DNA of 64,000 bases from Zymoseptoria tritici IPO323 (taxonomy: Eukaryota > Ascomycota > Dothideomycetes > Mycosphaerellales > Mycosphaerellaceae). The notes under the pieces were generated by a model. That model worked only from the letters and a program-made list of their open reading frames with translations, did no database searches and was not told the origin of the DNA. Where the stretch lies: the NCBI RefSeq assembly GCF_000219625.1, contig NC_018205.1:558001-622000 (forward strand). Direction: 5' to 3'. This document shows, in pieces, positions 42,060-52,300 of the stretch. Every line of letters begins with the position of its first letter. Within the stretch, counting starts at the first letter, position 1. The translations under genes and the position numbers were made by a program.

Positions 42060-44065
42060 TCGCTAATACCCTCTATATACAACTCTACGTACACGAGCGA
42101 TAATACACGCGATATAGCATCTTCTAACCGTCCCCTAAGCTCTCCGGAAGACGCATACTCGCAGTTTCAGACATAACTACTACTAAGCTCGGATACACTA
42201 GAGCCAGAGCCGGCATTGCTAACAGAGACTTAGGTTATTACCCTAAGCAATAGGGATCCTGCTAAGGAGGCTATATAGCGTGACGGCAACGACAACAACA
42301 CTAGCTATATGCTTATAAGAAGACGTGCAAGAGCATTGTCGTTGTCGGCTAAGGGCGTAGTAGAGGCAACAACAACGCCGGCTAAACGAACGAGAGCCTC
42401 GAAGTTAGTAACCTTTAAACTTCCTCCTAGCTACATTAGCAGCGATACAGCAGTGCCTCGAACAGGCGGCACAGCAGCCTAAATGCTACCTAAAACAGCA
42501 CCTTAGACGGCACCTAAGGGCACGTCTCGTACTGCTGTAAATGCTAACAAAAGGAAGGCCTAAGCAGCTAATAAAGCTACTAAACTAGCCGTTACGAGGG
42601 CTGCAGAGGTCGCCGCTAATAAAGGGCCTAAACCAGCTACCAAGCCGGCGCCGAAGAGGGCTCCAAAACTACTACTACTATCGTCTAATATTAATAGCAA
42701 GTTCTACGATCCATCTATTAATATAGCTAACTAACCTCGTCGTGTTTTTAGTGCCGTCCGACGACTATAGCGTGGACTAGGAGCCGTCTAAGGAAGTAGC
42801 TAATTAGCCGACTTAGGACGAGTCGTCTCAGCCGACTTACTAATCCTTAACACCGGTAGCCGTAACAACTTCCAGCTCTGCTACTAAACGCCGTAGGACT
42901 AACAGCCCTAAGCGATACAAGATCCTCGTTTTCTACTACATTATGTTTAATAATTAGGAGATTAACCTGCTTAATGCCGTATACACCGGTGAACGCATAC
43001 AGTTGCAAGGCTTGCTAAACTTAGCGAGGTTAAAGGTAGTAGACTACACGAATAAACAGGGCCTAAGGAAGCGGCTTATTAGACGAGATAGCGTGTTAAC
43101 GGCACGCAAGCACGGCGACAAGGTTAACCTCACCGTAGAGTGGCCTAAAGACACTACAGTCCTTAGTTATATAGAGTAGCTAACTCCTTACATTGCATAC
43201 CTTAAGGGCTATCCTTTAATTAAGCTAAATATTATAGAGCGTTAGCACAACCTTCTACCGTCCACGAACGCTAGTGCTACCGCTATAGACTCCGACAACC
43301 TTATGCTAGTCGAACTGGACTCTTAAGACACGCTAGTGCTAAAGGGCCGCAAGTCCGCTAACGACAAGAGCAAGGAGTCATATAAACAGACTAAGAGCTA
43401 GTTCCGCAAGCTTATTAACCTCCACAAGTGCACAGATAGATTCTATAGCACCGGCTCTGGCAAGACGACTGCGTAGATAGCCTGCTTCGTGTAGCGTAGT
43501 ATATACTATAGCCTCCTTGCGAAGAACCTTTAAGACTAGAGCTACTACATTAAAGCTAACACTGCAACATAGCACACTATGCTAACGCACATTATAGAGC
43601 AAGTCCTTTAGCAGAATAAGGACGCTACAAGGGGCAAGAAGAAGGTAGCAACAGAGCCGCTAATACAGCAACAACAACCGCATTATGCTCTACTACCTTA
43701 CTAGCTAATGCAGATGCCGCAAATGTAGCCTTAACAGCCTGCCTTGCCGGTAGCTACCGTAGATACTTTACAACGTAGCAGTCTACTAGCCGCTACTATA
43801 AAACAGGCTATAGATAATCTAGTTAACGTTAAGAAGTACTATTAATAGCTTAGTAAGAGGCAGCCGGTTATAGCCGAGCGGCTAAAGACAATTGGCGGTT
43901 ACCTTGCTGCTAACTTCTAGTACATTACTATGCTTAAGGAAGAGCCGGACTCGGTGTTAGCTATTAATGTAAAAGAGACTAGCATCCGGAGACAGCTACA
44001 AAGCAAGGAGAACATCTTAAAGTATGTCTACTTGTTAGAGGCTATGCTAGAGGTAGATCTATAAA
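42060..44065 (+). pseudogene. Accessory gene of transposon copy 2, decayed
   Basis: Colinear with 8482-10486 of copy 1 and broken by TAG/TAA at largely the same codons. Some codons are better preserved here: the donor-side base is C, and TGG stands in GTAGAGTGGCC near 43140 where copy 1 has TAG. Others are worse. Confidence 0.65.
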
Positions 44066-45139
44066 TATACAAGGCAGTAGAAGTAGTAGAGTTAGCGGCG
44101 TTTGTAGTAGAGTCGTTGTTCGAATTCTGTTAGGGTTAGTACGTTTCCTCCGGAGCTAGCTCTTAACAACTACTACTCCGATCGCTTTAATATTGCAATA
44201 TGTTATAGCCTAATTCATTCGCTCGGCGCTCGTTTAGTTTTTATATCGATTAACCGTTAGGTTATAATGTTATCGTCGTCGGCGATGCGTATAGTCATTT
44301 AGAGTTTTCGAATTCGAGCTTGCACAAGCTAAAGTTATACTTACTAGTCTGTAGATTCTTGCGTGCGCGATAACTCCACAACTACACTAGCAATTAACAC
44401 TATTCTTTTTTTATACTTTACCGACGACAATAAGCTACAGCTCTATGTAGTTACTATAATAATTACGCGATAGCTTTAATGCGAGGTGTAGGTACAAAGT
44501 CGAAATAAGTTCGCCGCCGCTAGTAAGGCGCTAGTGCGAGGACCCTAAGTTTTAGCGTATAATTCTACTTAGCACTAGATCCAATACTTTCTACTACGAC
44601 CGCGCAGCCGCACTCCTTAAGCGTCCAAACAGAGGCACGCTGTTACCGAGATCTATAAGCGCGGGCGCCGTTAAAAAAGAAACGGAGAGAATCGACCGCG
44701 TAACGGTAAAGATATGTACATCCCTAGTGTTCGTAGATCGAGGGGTAAGAAATCCGAGCCGGATTCAAGAACCCTAAGAACCTTAAATTCCGCGAATTTC
44801 GACATAACTAACTTGCATCAATTGTTGCACTACAATAATACAACTAAATTCGCTAATTGTTTTTTTGTTTAACAGCACAGAGCGCGCGCTATACGATAAG
44901 TGTTGTGTTTAGAGCATTTAAGGTGTGCGTAGCTGCGCGGTGTAGAATCCAGCTAAGAGCGGGTACTCCCGCTTCCCCGCGGAGGTAACGGATTTAGGGT
45001 TTCAGCCTTAAAGTTTATATACTTGGCAAATTCTTACAACTACTAACGACTCTTTAAGCACTAATATCGCGACGACGGAGGCTCGTAAAAAATAAGCGAG
45101 CATAAAGGGCTCTAAGAGCAAGATAAGGGCTTTCGATTA

Positions 45140-46140
45140 AGCCTACGATAATAGGAATCGGCTCGTTAGGGGCTAAGATATAGCCCTCGAGGGCTACTGT
45201 AATATATAATAGGCTTTAAACAACGCTATGTAGTTAACTCGATAGTCCTAATGCTCACAAGCTATAGCTATAAAGTCCATAAACTGCTAGCTCCAGTTGT
45301 CCTCGCTATAGGTCGGCATAAGATGTGCATGCCTTCGTATCTAGTACTTTATTAGCTTAAACGTCTTCTTAATAGGGTTGTAGTCTAGTAAATAAGGTAG
45401 AAGGAATAGCAGCCTTACGCTATACTTATAGCACATCTGCTAGATCCTTACACGCTCGTATGTTGCACAGTTATCTATAATAAGGACTAAGCGAGGGCTA
45501 GGGAATGGAGTTATTCGTGGCATTACTGTAGTCTGCAGCCACAACAGGAAGTCCTTAGTCTTTATACTGCCTTGCTTAATCAATAGCTCTGGAAGATAGC
45601 TATCTATTGTATATGCCGGCAGGACGCTAAATCGCTCCGAGTGGTGTAGGTGTTTAATATCCCTCGCCGGCCATCCTTTTAGAGCCCAGCCCCTTCTCCT
45701 TAGCGCTAGTTTATTACTAGCATATGTCTTATTAACGTATACTAGCTAAATGGCCTCTAGCTCTTGTATCTGTGCTTGGAATATAGCCCTTGCAATGTCG
45801 TCTCGCTAAGCAGCACTGCGTGTAAGTAGTTTATATATAAAGTCCTTATCTGCAAGGCAGCGAGCAATAGTCCTTGTATTTACCCAGAGCGTAAACCGCT
45901 CGTAAACTAGCTCTTGCAACTCCTCACACTATAACTACGAGCGTTCTATAAGACAGTCGAGAATAAAGTCCCTATGTTGTAGCTCGATAATACGTAGCCG
46001 GCTACTAACATAAGGGCGGGCGGTACTAGTAAGGTTAAATCGTTTAATGCGTATGTAGATTGCGGTGCGAGAGCCTCTATTGTCGTTTAAGAGTAGTTAA
46101 ACGATGTCGGGGGGGTCTAGCGGTCGAGAAGACATAATTC
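45140..46140 (-). pseudogene. DDE transposase of transposon copy 2, decayed
   Basis: Equivalent to 11560-12560. The core motifs are recognisable (IMDN, LPYSLDYNPIKK), with TAG/TAA stops and the same two catalytic-residue losses (Asp to Asn, Glu to Lys). Confidence 0.8.
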
Positions 46141-46403
46141 TATCAAATTCTCGTCTTGTCTCGTTAGGCGCATTAAGAGAAACTAGTAACCGCGATTGCG
46201 CCGGAACGCGTTAGCGGATTTCGGTGTTTAATAGCTGGAATTAAAGCTCTTAATAAGTTCTTTCGATTAATGCACTCGCGAGTGTAGTAATAGTAGTAGT
46301 TGTAGTGCTATAGTTGGTGGAAGATTTATTAAATCGCATGTTGGAGGAAGTTGGAGTTAAATCAAAAAGTCTTGGCGTCCCGACCCTTTTGACCGCTTGA
46401 ATA

Positions 46404-46947
46404 TAGCGACATCCGGCCTTCCAACCTGCTTTTGGACTCTGCGGATCACCTTAAGCTAGCCGACTTCGACTGCTTAGCGGAGGTTGGCCAACAAGAGCTA
46501 GAAGCGGGAGCACTACTATACGCTAGAGTCTAAGGTCCAGAGGCTGGCGAACAAAGGGGAACATTTGGACTGCTTAGGCCACGAACCGAGCAGTTCGCGA
46601 TCGGCAGTGTGTTCTACTTTTTGACGCGAGGGTTCGAGCTATACGAAGATACGCTATTCACTAGCCCTGAAATCGTGGATCTGCTACAAAACAAGCAGTT
46701 TCCACTTACCGAGACCAATGACACGAGGGACGACGTTATCAAAAAATGCTGGCATGGAGACTTTGTTTCGATACAGCAGCTTGCGATCGAGGTGGAACCG
46801 CTGGGCTCCATTGGGAGTTATTACTCCAAAGAAGATTCCTTTTATGAGATAAGGCAGGAATGTATTGACTGGTATAATACGTGGAAACCATCAGTCAATG
46901 CTTGGGTCACTCTGTTCAGAGCGCAAGTCCCGGGCGACGAGGGATAG
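46404..46947 (+). pseudogene. Split protein kinase, fragment 3 (catalytic loop and C-lobe)
   Basis: It continues SDIRPSNLLLD (catalytic loop), HLKLADFDCLAEVG (DFD in place of DFG), a TAA at 46531-46533, RGTFGLLRPRTEQFAIGSVF and YFLTRGFELYEDT (subdomain IX-X region), and ends QVPGDEG at TAG 46945-46947. In the C-lobe the Asp of the usual DxxxxG is replaced (TEQFAIGS). With fragments 1 and 2 the product would be about 310 aa, the length of a bare kinase domain. Confidence 0.78.
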
Positions 46948-47306
46948 GATTCGAGATATGCGGAGCTTCTCTTTCCACCTGACAAACTAACTATACGTGA
47001 ATAGAGAATAGTTAATGTTATAGTCGTCTTACAACAGTTGGAGCAAACCTGGTGCAAAAAGACGAGCGTCGATGGGGGCAGTCACAGGAATCGGAGCTGG
47101 TGAAGTCGGAGCATGCACAGAGAAGGCATAACGGCCGGCCGAGCTTGCGAAGTCCATCCCGTATTTAATGCCTTTCGTGCACTTTCTATGAACATGAAGT
47201 CGAGTCACGCTGGATAGATCATTGCCTTCCAAGATACCTCGACAAAGAACTATTATCTACCCACATTCGCTCTTACTACTACGTAGAGGGATATTCTCAA
47301 TGCCCT
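46948..47306. other. Intergenic stretch
   Basis: Between the kinase stop and the stop of the convergent coiled-coil gene. No gene seen. Confidence 0.4.
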
Positions 47307-48476
47307 TCATCGGGGTCGCTGCGCTGATTTCGTTTCTTCAGCCTTGCATTGCACTGCTTCAACTCTAAGTCGCTTCGCTAATCTCTTTGCTTGAGCTTCC
47401 AGTTGTTCTGCTTCAACTCTTAGTCGCTTTGCTAGTATTCTCTCTTGGGCCCTTCGCTGTTCTGCTTCAACTCTCAGTCGCTTCTCTGTTTTCACACACT
47501 GAGCCTGCCGCTGAGCATCCCGCTGTTGTTCTTCAGCCTTGAGTCGCTTTGTCAATCTCTTCTCGTGGGCCTTTTGCTGTTCTGCTTCAAGCTTCAGCCG
47601 CTTTGTCAATCTCTTCTCGTGGGCCTTTTGCTGTTCTGCTTCAAGCTTCAGTCGCTTTGTCAATCTCTTCTCGTGGGCCTTTTGCTGTTCTGCTTCAGTC
47701 TTAAATTGTTTCGCTAACTTCTTATCTTGCGCCTTTCGCCGTTGTGCTTCGACTTCACAAAGCTTTGCCATTGCCACTCGTTGCTCTTTTTGAGGGCTCA
47801 CTTGTTGCTGTTCGTTCGTGACGGAGCTAGCCAGAGTCCTGGACTCTGGAATTGCAACATCTCTCCCTTGTGCGCCAGTAGATGACATCGCAGCTGCTAC
47901 GCATCCGGTTCCTTTTCGCCCAGTACTTTTCCAGTTAAGGAGATTCCCAACTGCAGCCTTGGCTAAAATAGTATCAAGGAAAGTGAACCACTTGAACGAT
48001 GTGTCCTCCGGCCAGGTCTGATACACAAAAAGTTCAGCACCAGGAACTGTAGGATGCGCATGATCGATCCTAATCGTATGTACTTTACATCCGACCCCTT
48101 TGAGTATTGGCTCTTCGATGTCGCGATAATTTGAACGTAACCTTGTGCTATAAGTATTTGGAGGCGGGTTTGTGAGTACGATAGCACGCCGGCCATGGCA
48201 TGCATGTTGAGCGAACAGTCCAGACGCCCCTTTCATGAACGAGGACCATGACTTAGTTGTTTTTCGAGATCGAAGGCTTGCTGCGCTTTGGTCGCTATAG
48301 AGCGCACCCATCGCCATAGTCAAAGTTTTCAGATTGTTCTTGCCGGCCCAAGTCTTCGCAAGGTCTGGTGATATTCCTGTCCAGAAGACAAGGGCACTAT
48401 CATTTTCCAGCGTGGCTGTAAATACTCGGTCCAGTTCTGCGCGCTCATCCTGACGAAAATAGCATGATAGATCCAT
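47307..48476 (-). CDS. ADP-ribosyl-cyclase-like domain plus repeat coiled coil
   Basis: 389 aa without introns. The N-terminal ~175 residues (ALVFWTGISPDLAKTWA, LKTLTMAMGAL, SWSSFMKGASGLFAQHAC, IVLTNPPPN and ELFVYQTWPED) follow a pattern I associate with ADP-ribosyl-cyclase-like enzymes of fungi (vFWSG..A..WA, then W...S..FA..A.G). This is inference from spacing, not a proven match. The C-terminal ~160 residues are a highly charged coiled coil made of 18-aa repeats (EAEQQKAHEKRLTKRLK) encoded by 54-bp tandem units. If the cyclase idea is right, the product would act on NAD+; the coiled coil would oligomerise or anchor it. No signal peptide. The gene is convergent with the split kinase. Confidence 0.7.
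   Translation of the reverse strand: MDLSCYFRQDERAELDRVFTATLENDSALVFWTGISPDLAKTWAGKNNLKTLTMAMGALYSDQSAASLRSRKTTKSWSSFMKGASGLFAQHACHGRRAIVLTNPPPNTYSTRLRSNYRDIEEPILKGVGCKVHTIRIDHAHPTVPGAELFVYQTWPEDTSFKWFTFLDTILAKAAVGNLLNWKSTGRKGTGCVAAAMSSTGAQGRDVAIPESRTLASSVTNEQQQVSPQKEQRVAMAKLCEVEAQRRKAQDKKLAKQFKTEAEQQKAHEKRLTKRLKLEAEQQKAHEKRLTKRLKLEAEQQKAHEKRLTKRLKAEEQQRDAQRQAQCVKTEKRLRVEAEQRRAQERILAKRLRVEAEQLEAQAKRLAKRLRVEAVQCKAEETKSAQRPR
47551..47712 (-). repeat. 54-bp tandem repeat coding for 18-aa coiled-coil units
   Basis: Three consecutive units start at 47551, 47605 and 47659. The first two are almost identical and the third diverges at its end. More distant 18-aa versions flank them in the protein. 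Confidence 0.85.
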
Positions 48477-48788
48477 ACCGCCAGAAATTCCTATTATGAT
48501 CAGTTCTTGATTACATCGCTCGAACGCGGCGAGATTATATAAATGATATTGGGGGAATAGCTAGGGACACGCAGTTCAAGCGGGACAATAAAGGTCTTGG
48601 ACCCCAAGAAGTCTGGCTAGCATAGAACTCTGCCTATGAAATGCTCAAATTCGTGAGACCGTGGCTATACTAGATCGAGTTCACGCATATCAGATCCTTC
48701 GAGTAGAACCTTAAGAGCCATTGTTGTTCGGCATCGGGGGTATGCTGCAATGAGCACCTTTGTGTGCGAACTCAGAGCTCGAAATAAC
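48477..48788. other. Intergenic stretch
   Basis: It would hold the promoter of the coiled-coil gene. No gene seen. Confidence 0.4.
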
Positions 48789-49460
48789 TCAAGAACTGTC
48801 AGCGTAGACAAAGCCACCCTCAATCGTCAGAGAAGCCGCCGCCATTCGTGAGAACTTGTCACCCCAGAAGGCACAGATGGTCTCGAAAAGAGCAGAGGTG
48901 TTCGCTCGAAAGCCACTACCACGGTACAAGAAGCTGTCTTGAGTGATGGATCGGAGCTTAGGTTCGAGACATGAGGCCAATGCAAAACATCTGACCAACA
49001 TATTCAACAGCAGCATCGGCTTGGCATACCGTCCCGAGCACTTTCGCTGTTTGACTACGGTGGTTCTGCGAAACCCTGGAAAAGACAGCTGTACGGTACC
49101 TAAGGCGTACCAATCGCTCTGTAAAGTCGTGAGGGCGGTGTTGGCGGGGAGGCTAATCTTCTCCCGAAGGCGCATATGGGTGGCAGACGACAGCAGTCGA
49201 GCTGCGCGCGGAAGGGCGTTTCCAAGCAGCATTCTCCTCTGCCCTATCAGGCGAAACCGGCAGCCGGCCTCGGACTGGTTCCTAGCAGCTGTAGCCGAGC
49301 TCGCATGTCGCGACTGCGTGAGCATCGAACGTGGAGATTGTACGTCCTCGTGGCACCCGACCACTGGTCGGGGATCGTTGCCTCCCTTCCGTCTGTGTGA
49401 CGCATCAGGCAACAGAGTACCGGTAATTCGCAAAATGCATGTTCTTAAGACGGCGCGCAT
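48789..49460 (-). CDS. Hypothetical protein, uncertain
   Basis: A 223-codon ORF, open on the minus strand from 49460. The C-terminal half (LASCLEPKLRSITQDSFLY, ANTSALFETICAFWGDKFS, AAASLTIEGGFVYADSS) looks more like real protein than the N-terminal half, so the true gene may start later or have an intron. An overlapping plus-strand ORF (48943-49767) is also long but is Arg/Ser-rich and looks like a shadow. No domain recognised. Confidence 0.35.
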   Translation of the reverse strand: MRAVLRTCILRITGTLLPDASHRRKGGNDPRPVVGCHEDVQSPRSMLTQSRHASSATAARNQSEAGCRFRLIGQRRMLLGNALPRAARLLSSATHMRLREKISLPANTALTTLQSDWYALGTVQLSFPGFRRTTVVKQRKCSGRYAKPMLLLNMLVRCFALASCLEPKLRSITQDSFLYRGSGFRANTSALFETICAFWGDKFSRMAAASLTIEGGFVYADSS

Positions 49461-49552
49461 CCATGGTCTGGACTCTGTTGCTCTCTACTTCACTCTTCAA
49501 GTCTCCCGAGAATCCACGAAACCCAAGCTGAGATTGAGATTGTCTCGTCACC

Positions 49553-50180
49553 ATGGTCCTAGGCTGTTTTCAAGCGCGGAAGCCATGCCACAGGAACCCA
49601 CCTCCGGCCTCGACGCCTCCCGAGAAAGGAAGATATCACGACGAATACGAGTTGTCGGATCGGGTGGTGTTCATGCTTCACAATGGTTCTCTTTCCGTCG
49701 TGGAAACGCGGGCCATCGTTCACAATACCATTGCAGAAGCTTCTTGGTGGAACGATGCCATAGCTGAGCGCATCCTCCAATTGCTCCAAACAGCGCTCGC
49801 AGCGAACGCAAGCATGGGTCCTGCCATGAAAGCGGCTTTTGACAAAGCCCTCCAGTGTGCCAAAGACATTGGAAAGCTTACGGAGGATTTTGCAAACGAG
49901 CACCCGTTCCTCGTGAGCATCGTCTGTGCAGTTGTAGCGATAGGCATTCTTTACTTGTTAGCGCCGTGGATCATTGAGGCTCTTGGGTTCACCGAATTTG
50001 GTCCTGCAGCAGGTCAGCGATCTCGTCACTGCTCGGTCACAAAAGACGCATACTGACGGTCGTGCAGGATCCTTCGCCTCGCGATGGCAATCACTCTACG
50101 GAGCGCGCGTTCCCCTCGGTTCTATTTTCTCCTACTTACAAAGACTCGGCATGACATGGAATGGGGTTCCGATGGAATGA
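49553..50180 (+). CDS. IFI6/27-like (Ifi-6-16 family) small membrane protein
   Basis: Exons 49553-50012 and 50068-50180 join across a 55-nt intron (phase 1: FGPAAG then SFASRWQS), giving 190 aa. The N-terminal part (about 1-115) is soluble and helical, with AFDKALQCAKDIGKLTEDFA. A hydrophobic span follows (FLVSIVCAVVAIGILYLLAP, about 120-140), then the family-like end IIEALGFTEFGPA, SRWQSLYG, GSIFSYLQRLGMTW. In fungi Ifi-6-16 proteins are common, small, probably mitochondrial or endomembrane proteins of unclear function; the animal relatives are linked to apoptosis. Neither intron nor frame shows damage. Confidence 0.72.
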
Positions 50181-52150
50181 CTCCTGAGATGAATGCCATG
50201 ACCCTGTCAAGGAAGATCTAAGCCAGGCAGATAGCAGTACGATCGAACGCGGATTGATCCGATTTCCGGTCTCCACGCTGCTTTTCTGCCAGTGATCAAA
50301 AGCTTGAATGTGTACTGCTACCATAAGTATAAGTGTGTCTTTGCGTCAATGGCAATACCTTCAAGCCAGAGCCGACCCAATGCGATTCAATCACACCGGC
50401 CCTATAATGCTTAGATCGGGGTCACATCTGCACCTACATTGCGCAACCGTTATGCGTTTCGATGTTTGTCGCTGTGAACTCCGCTTGCGCACTTCGCAGA
50501 TGCCGTACGTGGGATCTCTCTCCACCGTGTGTCTCTCAATCTCGCGCCTCGCCTGATCTTTCCATTGGACTTGCATGTATAGCAAGTTCAAGCATAGCGT
50601 CCTGGTTTCTTTTAGACCAGCGCCTGCGTCATGCCGAATATGGTCTTGTCTGGTGATGCGATCAAGTGTTGTCAGCGCACATTGTCCCACGTCCCTCCTT
50701 CTATGCTGTACACCACTCTGCGAAGTGTCGTACTTATCGCTGACGTCTTCTCGTCAAGCGTTATCTCGACGTGGCTTAGGCATAGCCGAATTGAGATCGG
50801 CAGCGATGTCGCGAGAAGGAGAGGATGGAACGAGCCAGATTAGCGCTGCACCTCAACCTCTACTATATAACGCCTTTCGTGTCCAGAGTGTTGATCGATT
50901 GCACCCTTCTCTGCCGTGTAAGGACACAGGTGTTGCTCCAGTCTGGCGCAGCATTCATCCGCTGCGTCTGTCGTCGAGTAGTGGCAGCGAGTTGTTGCGT
51001 CGTGCACACAGGTCACCCTTGCGCCCGCCCACGCAAGCGGTGCTGTATGCCGTAGGCAGCTGCTCCTGATTACTTCTTGCGCTTTAGCACAAGGCACAGC
51101 TGCGGCGTTGTGTTGGTGGCGCCGCTCCACTGGCCACAAATAGTATGTGAGCGTGAGAGCTGCACGTCTCCAACATAATGTCCGCTCCAGATCGAGCGAT
51201 CTGAGCCTATGCTCGCCCACCTTCTTTCTCAAGGAGTTCTCGCTAGCTCTTTCGATCGTCGCCCTTGTTCAAGGTGGCGCACTGCGACAGGTGTCTGCCT
51301 CACGGTCGGTCCAGTCAGATGGCCGCGACCCTCGAGCGAAAGCTCAACCTGGTACGTCTGCGGCGGTGCCGCCACGGCGAAGGTGACGTGTCCCCAGTCG
51401 GGGGAGGGCGCTTGCGCATAAGTTGCCAGATATCGTGGTTGACCGTGCGATGCAGTCGCGGTGATCGCACGGTCGAGGAATCCGTTCGCAGTGGCAGCGG
51501 TTCCACGATCTCGTCCTTCGCACCGTGGCGAACGCGCCGGCTACCGCGATCTCGGATAGTGAGGGGAGAACTCGGGGCGCGCATCCATGGGCGCGAGAAT
51601 GAGCGAGCAAGGTGAGGGCGGACGACAGGCGAGGGAGGAGGAGCAGCTGGGAGGGGAGCAGCGATTTCCGGGGGGCGATGTTTACGCGGGCCCAGCCGTC
51701 GCGATCTCGAAGCGGCCCGGGCTAAACCGCATCGGCTCTCCCCATCCCTAGACTACGAAGTATTCAGACGAGCGGTGCTCCAAGGTCGGCCCGCAGAGTG
51801 CTAAGACTGATCTGGTATAGTCGCGGGTACGGCCGAAATGCGGAGACGAGACGAGACCCTTGGACTTGGCACGTGTTCAACCATGTGACGTTCACATGCT
51901 CGCTCGCACAGCTAGGGGCGAAGGTCAAGTGAATGAAACATCGACGACACGCCTCCCGTCGTCAATCAACGTGAAATCGCCAGCGGTCTTGCTTGGACTG
52001 TTCTACTCGGCGCTGTCGCACTGAATTCGAAAATGAAGACGACGACGACGACGACGACAGACCGGACACCACCACCCCCAAAACCCTGACATCTCCTCCG
52101 CCGGGCCCGCTCCTCCTCCCTCGTACTTACTACCATACTCCGGAGCCGTG
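50181..52150. other. Gene-free stretch
   Basis: Many overlapping ORFs of 60-165 codons on both strands, in part in GC-rich DNA around 51250-51750. None has a recognisable motif or splice structure. Nothing supportable. Confidence 0.35.
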
Positions 52151-52300
52151 ATGCGCATCGAAAAGAAAGTCATTGCAACTAAGAAGCGGGCAGACCAGAT
52201 TGCAGCCCTTTTTCCGGCAACCAAGAAGCGGGCAGACCAGATTGCAGCTCTTTTTCCGGCAGCGGAGCTATCAACGCCGTCCACGACTTCACTTGCTTGA
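52151..52300 (+). CDS. Possible 49-aa peptide with duplicated unit
   Basis: MRIEKKVIA is followed by two 14-aa units (TKKRADQIAALFPA) and a short tail. The duplication is 42 bp (52181-52222 and 52223-52264) and so keeps frame. The opposite strand is also open across it. No family recognised; this may be the remnant of a larger gene. Confidence 0.25.
   Translation: MRIEKKVIATKKRADQIAALFPATKKRADQIAALFPAAELSTPSTTSLA
52181..52264. repeat. 42-bp direct tandem duplication
   Basis: AAGAAGCGGGCAGACCAGAT and onward occurs at 52181 and again at 52223 with about one mismatch. Confidence 0.85.

Larger units (their letters stand above)
41781..46401. mobile_element. Two-gene Tc1/mariner-like DNA transposon, copy 2
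   Basis: 4,621 bp, flanked by TA (41779-41780, 46402-46403), colinear with copy 1 over its whole length. Differences seen throughout are C/T and G/A, mostly in CpA/TpG context and in both directions. The accessory gene lies at about 42060-44065 on the plus strand (its intron donor reads GCAAGT near 42700 instead of GTAAGT) and the transposase at about 45140-46140 on the minus strand, with the same Asn...Asp...Lys catalytic residues as copy 1. Removing the element and one TA restores the kinase codon TAT and the frame into SDIRPSNLLLD. Confidence 0.93.

Noticed and set aside
29485..46401. A large cargo-carrying element (Starship-like) spanning the cluster
   Set aside because: Each component has its own ends and target duplications, and no tyrosine-recombinase captain gene is visible.
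48943..49767. 274-codon plus-strand ORF
   Set aside because: Arg/Ser-rich, no domain, overlaps a more protein-like minus ORF and the start of the IFI6-like gene.
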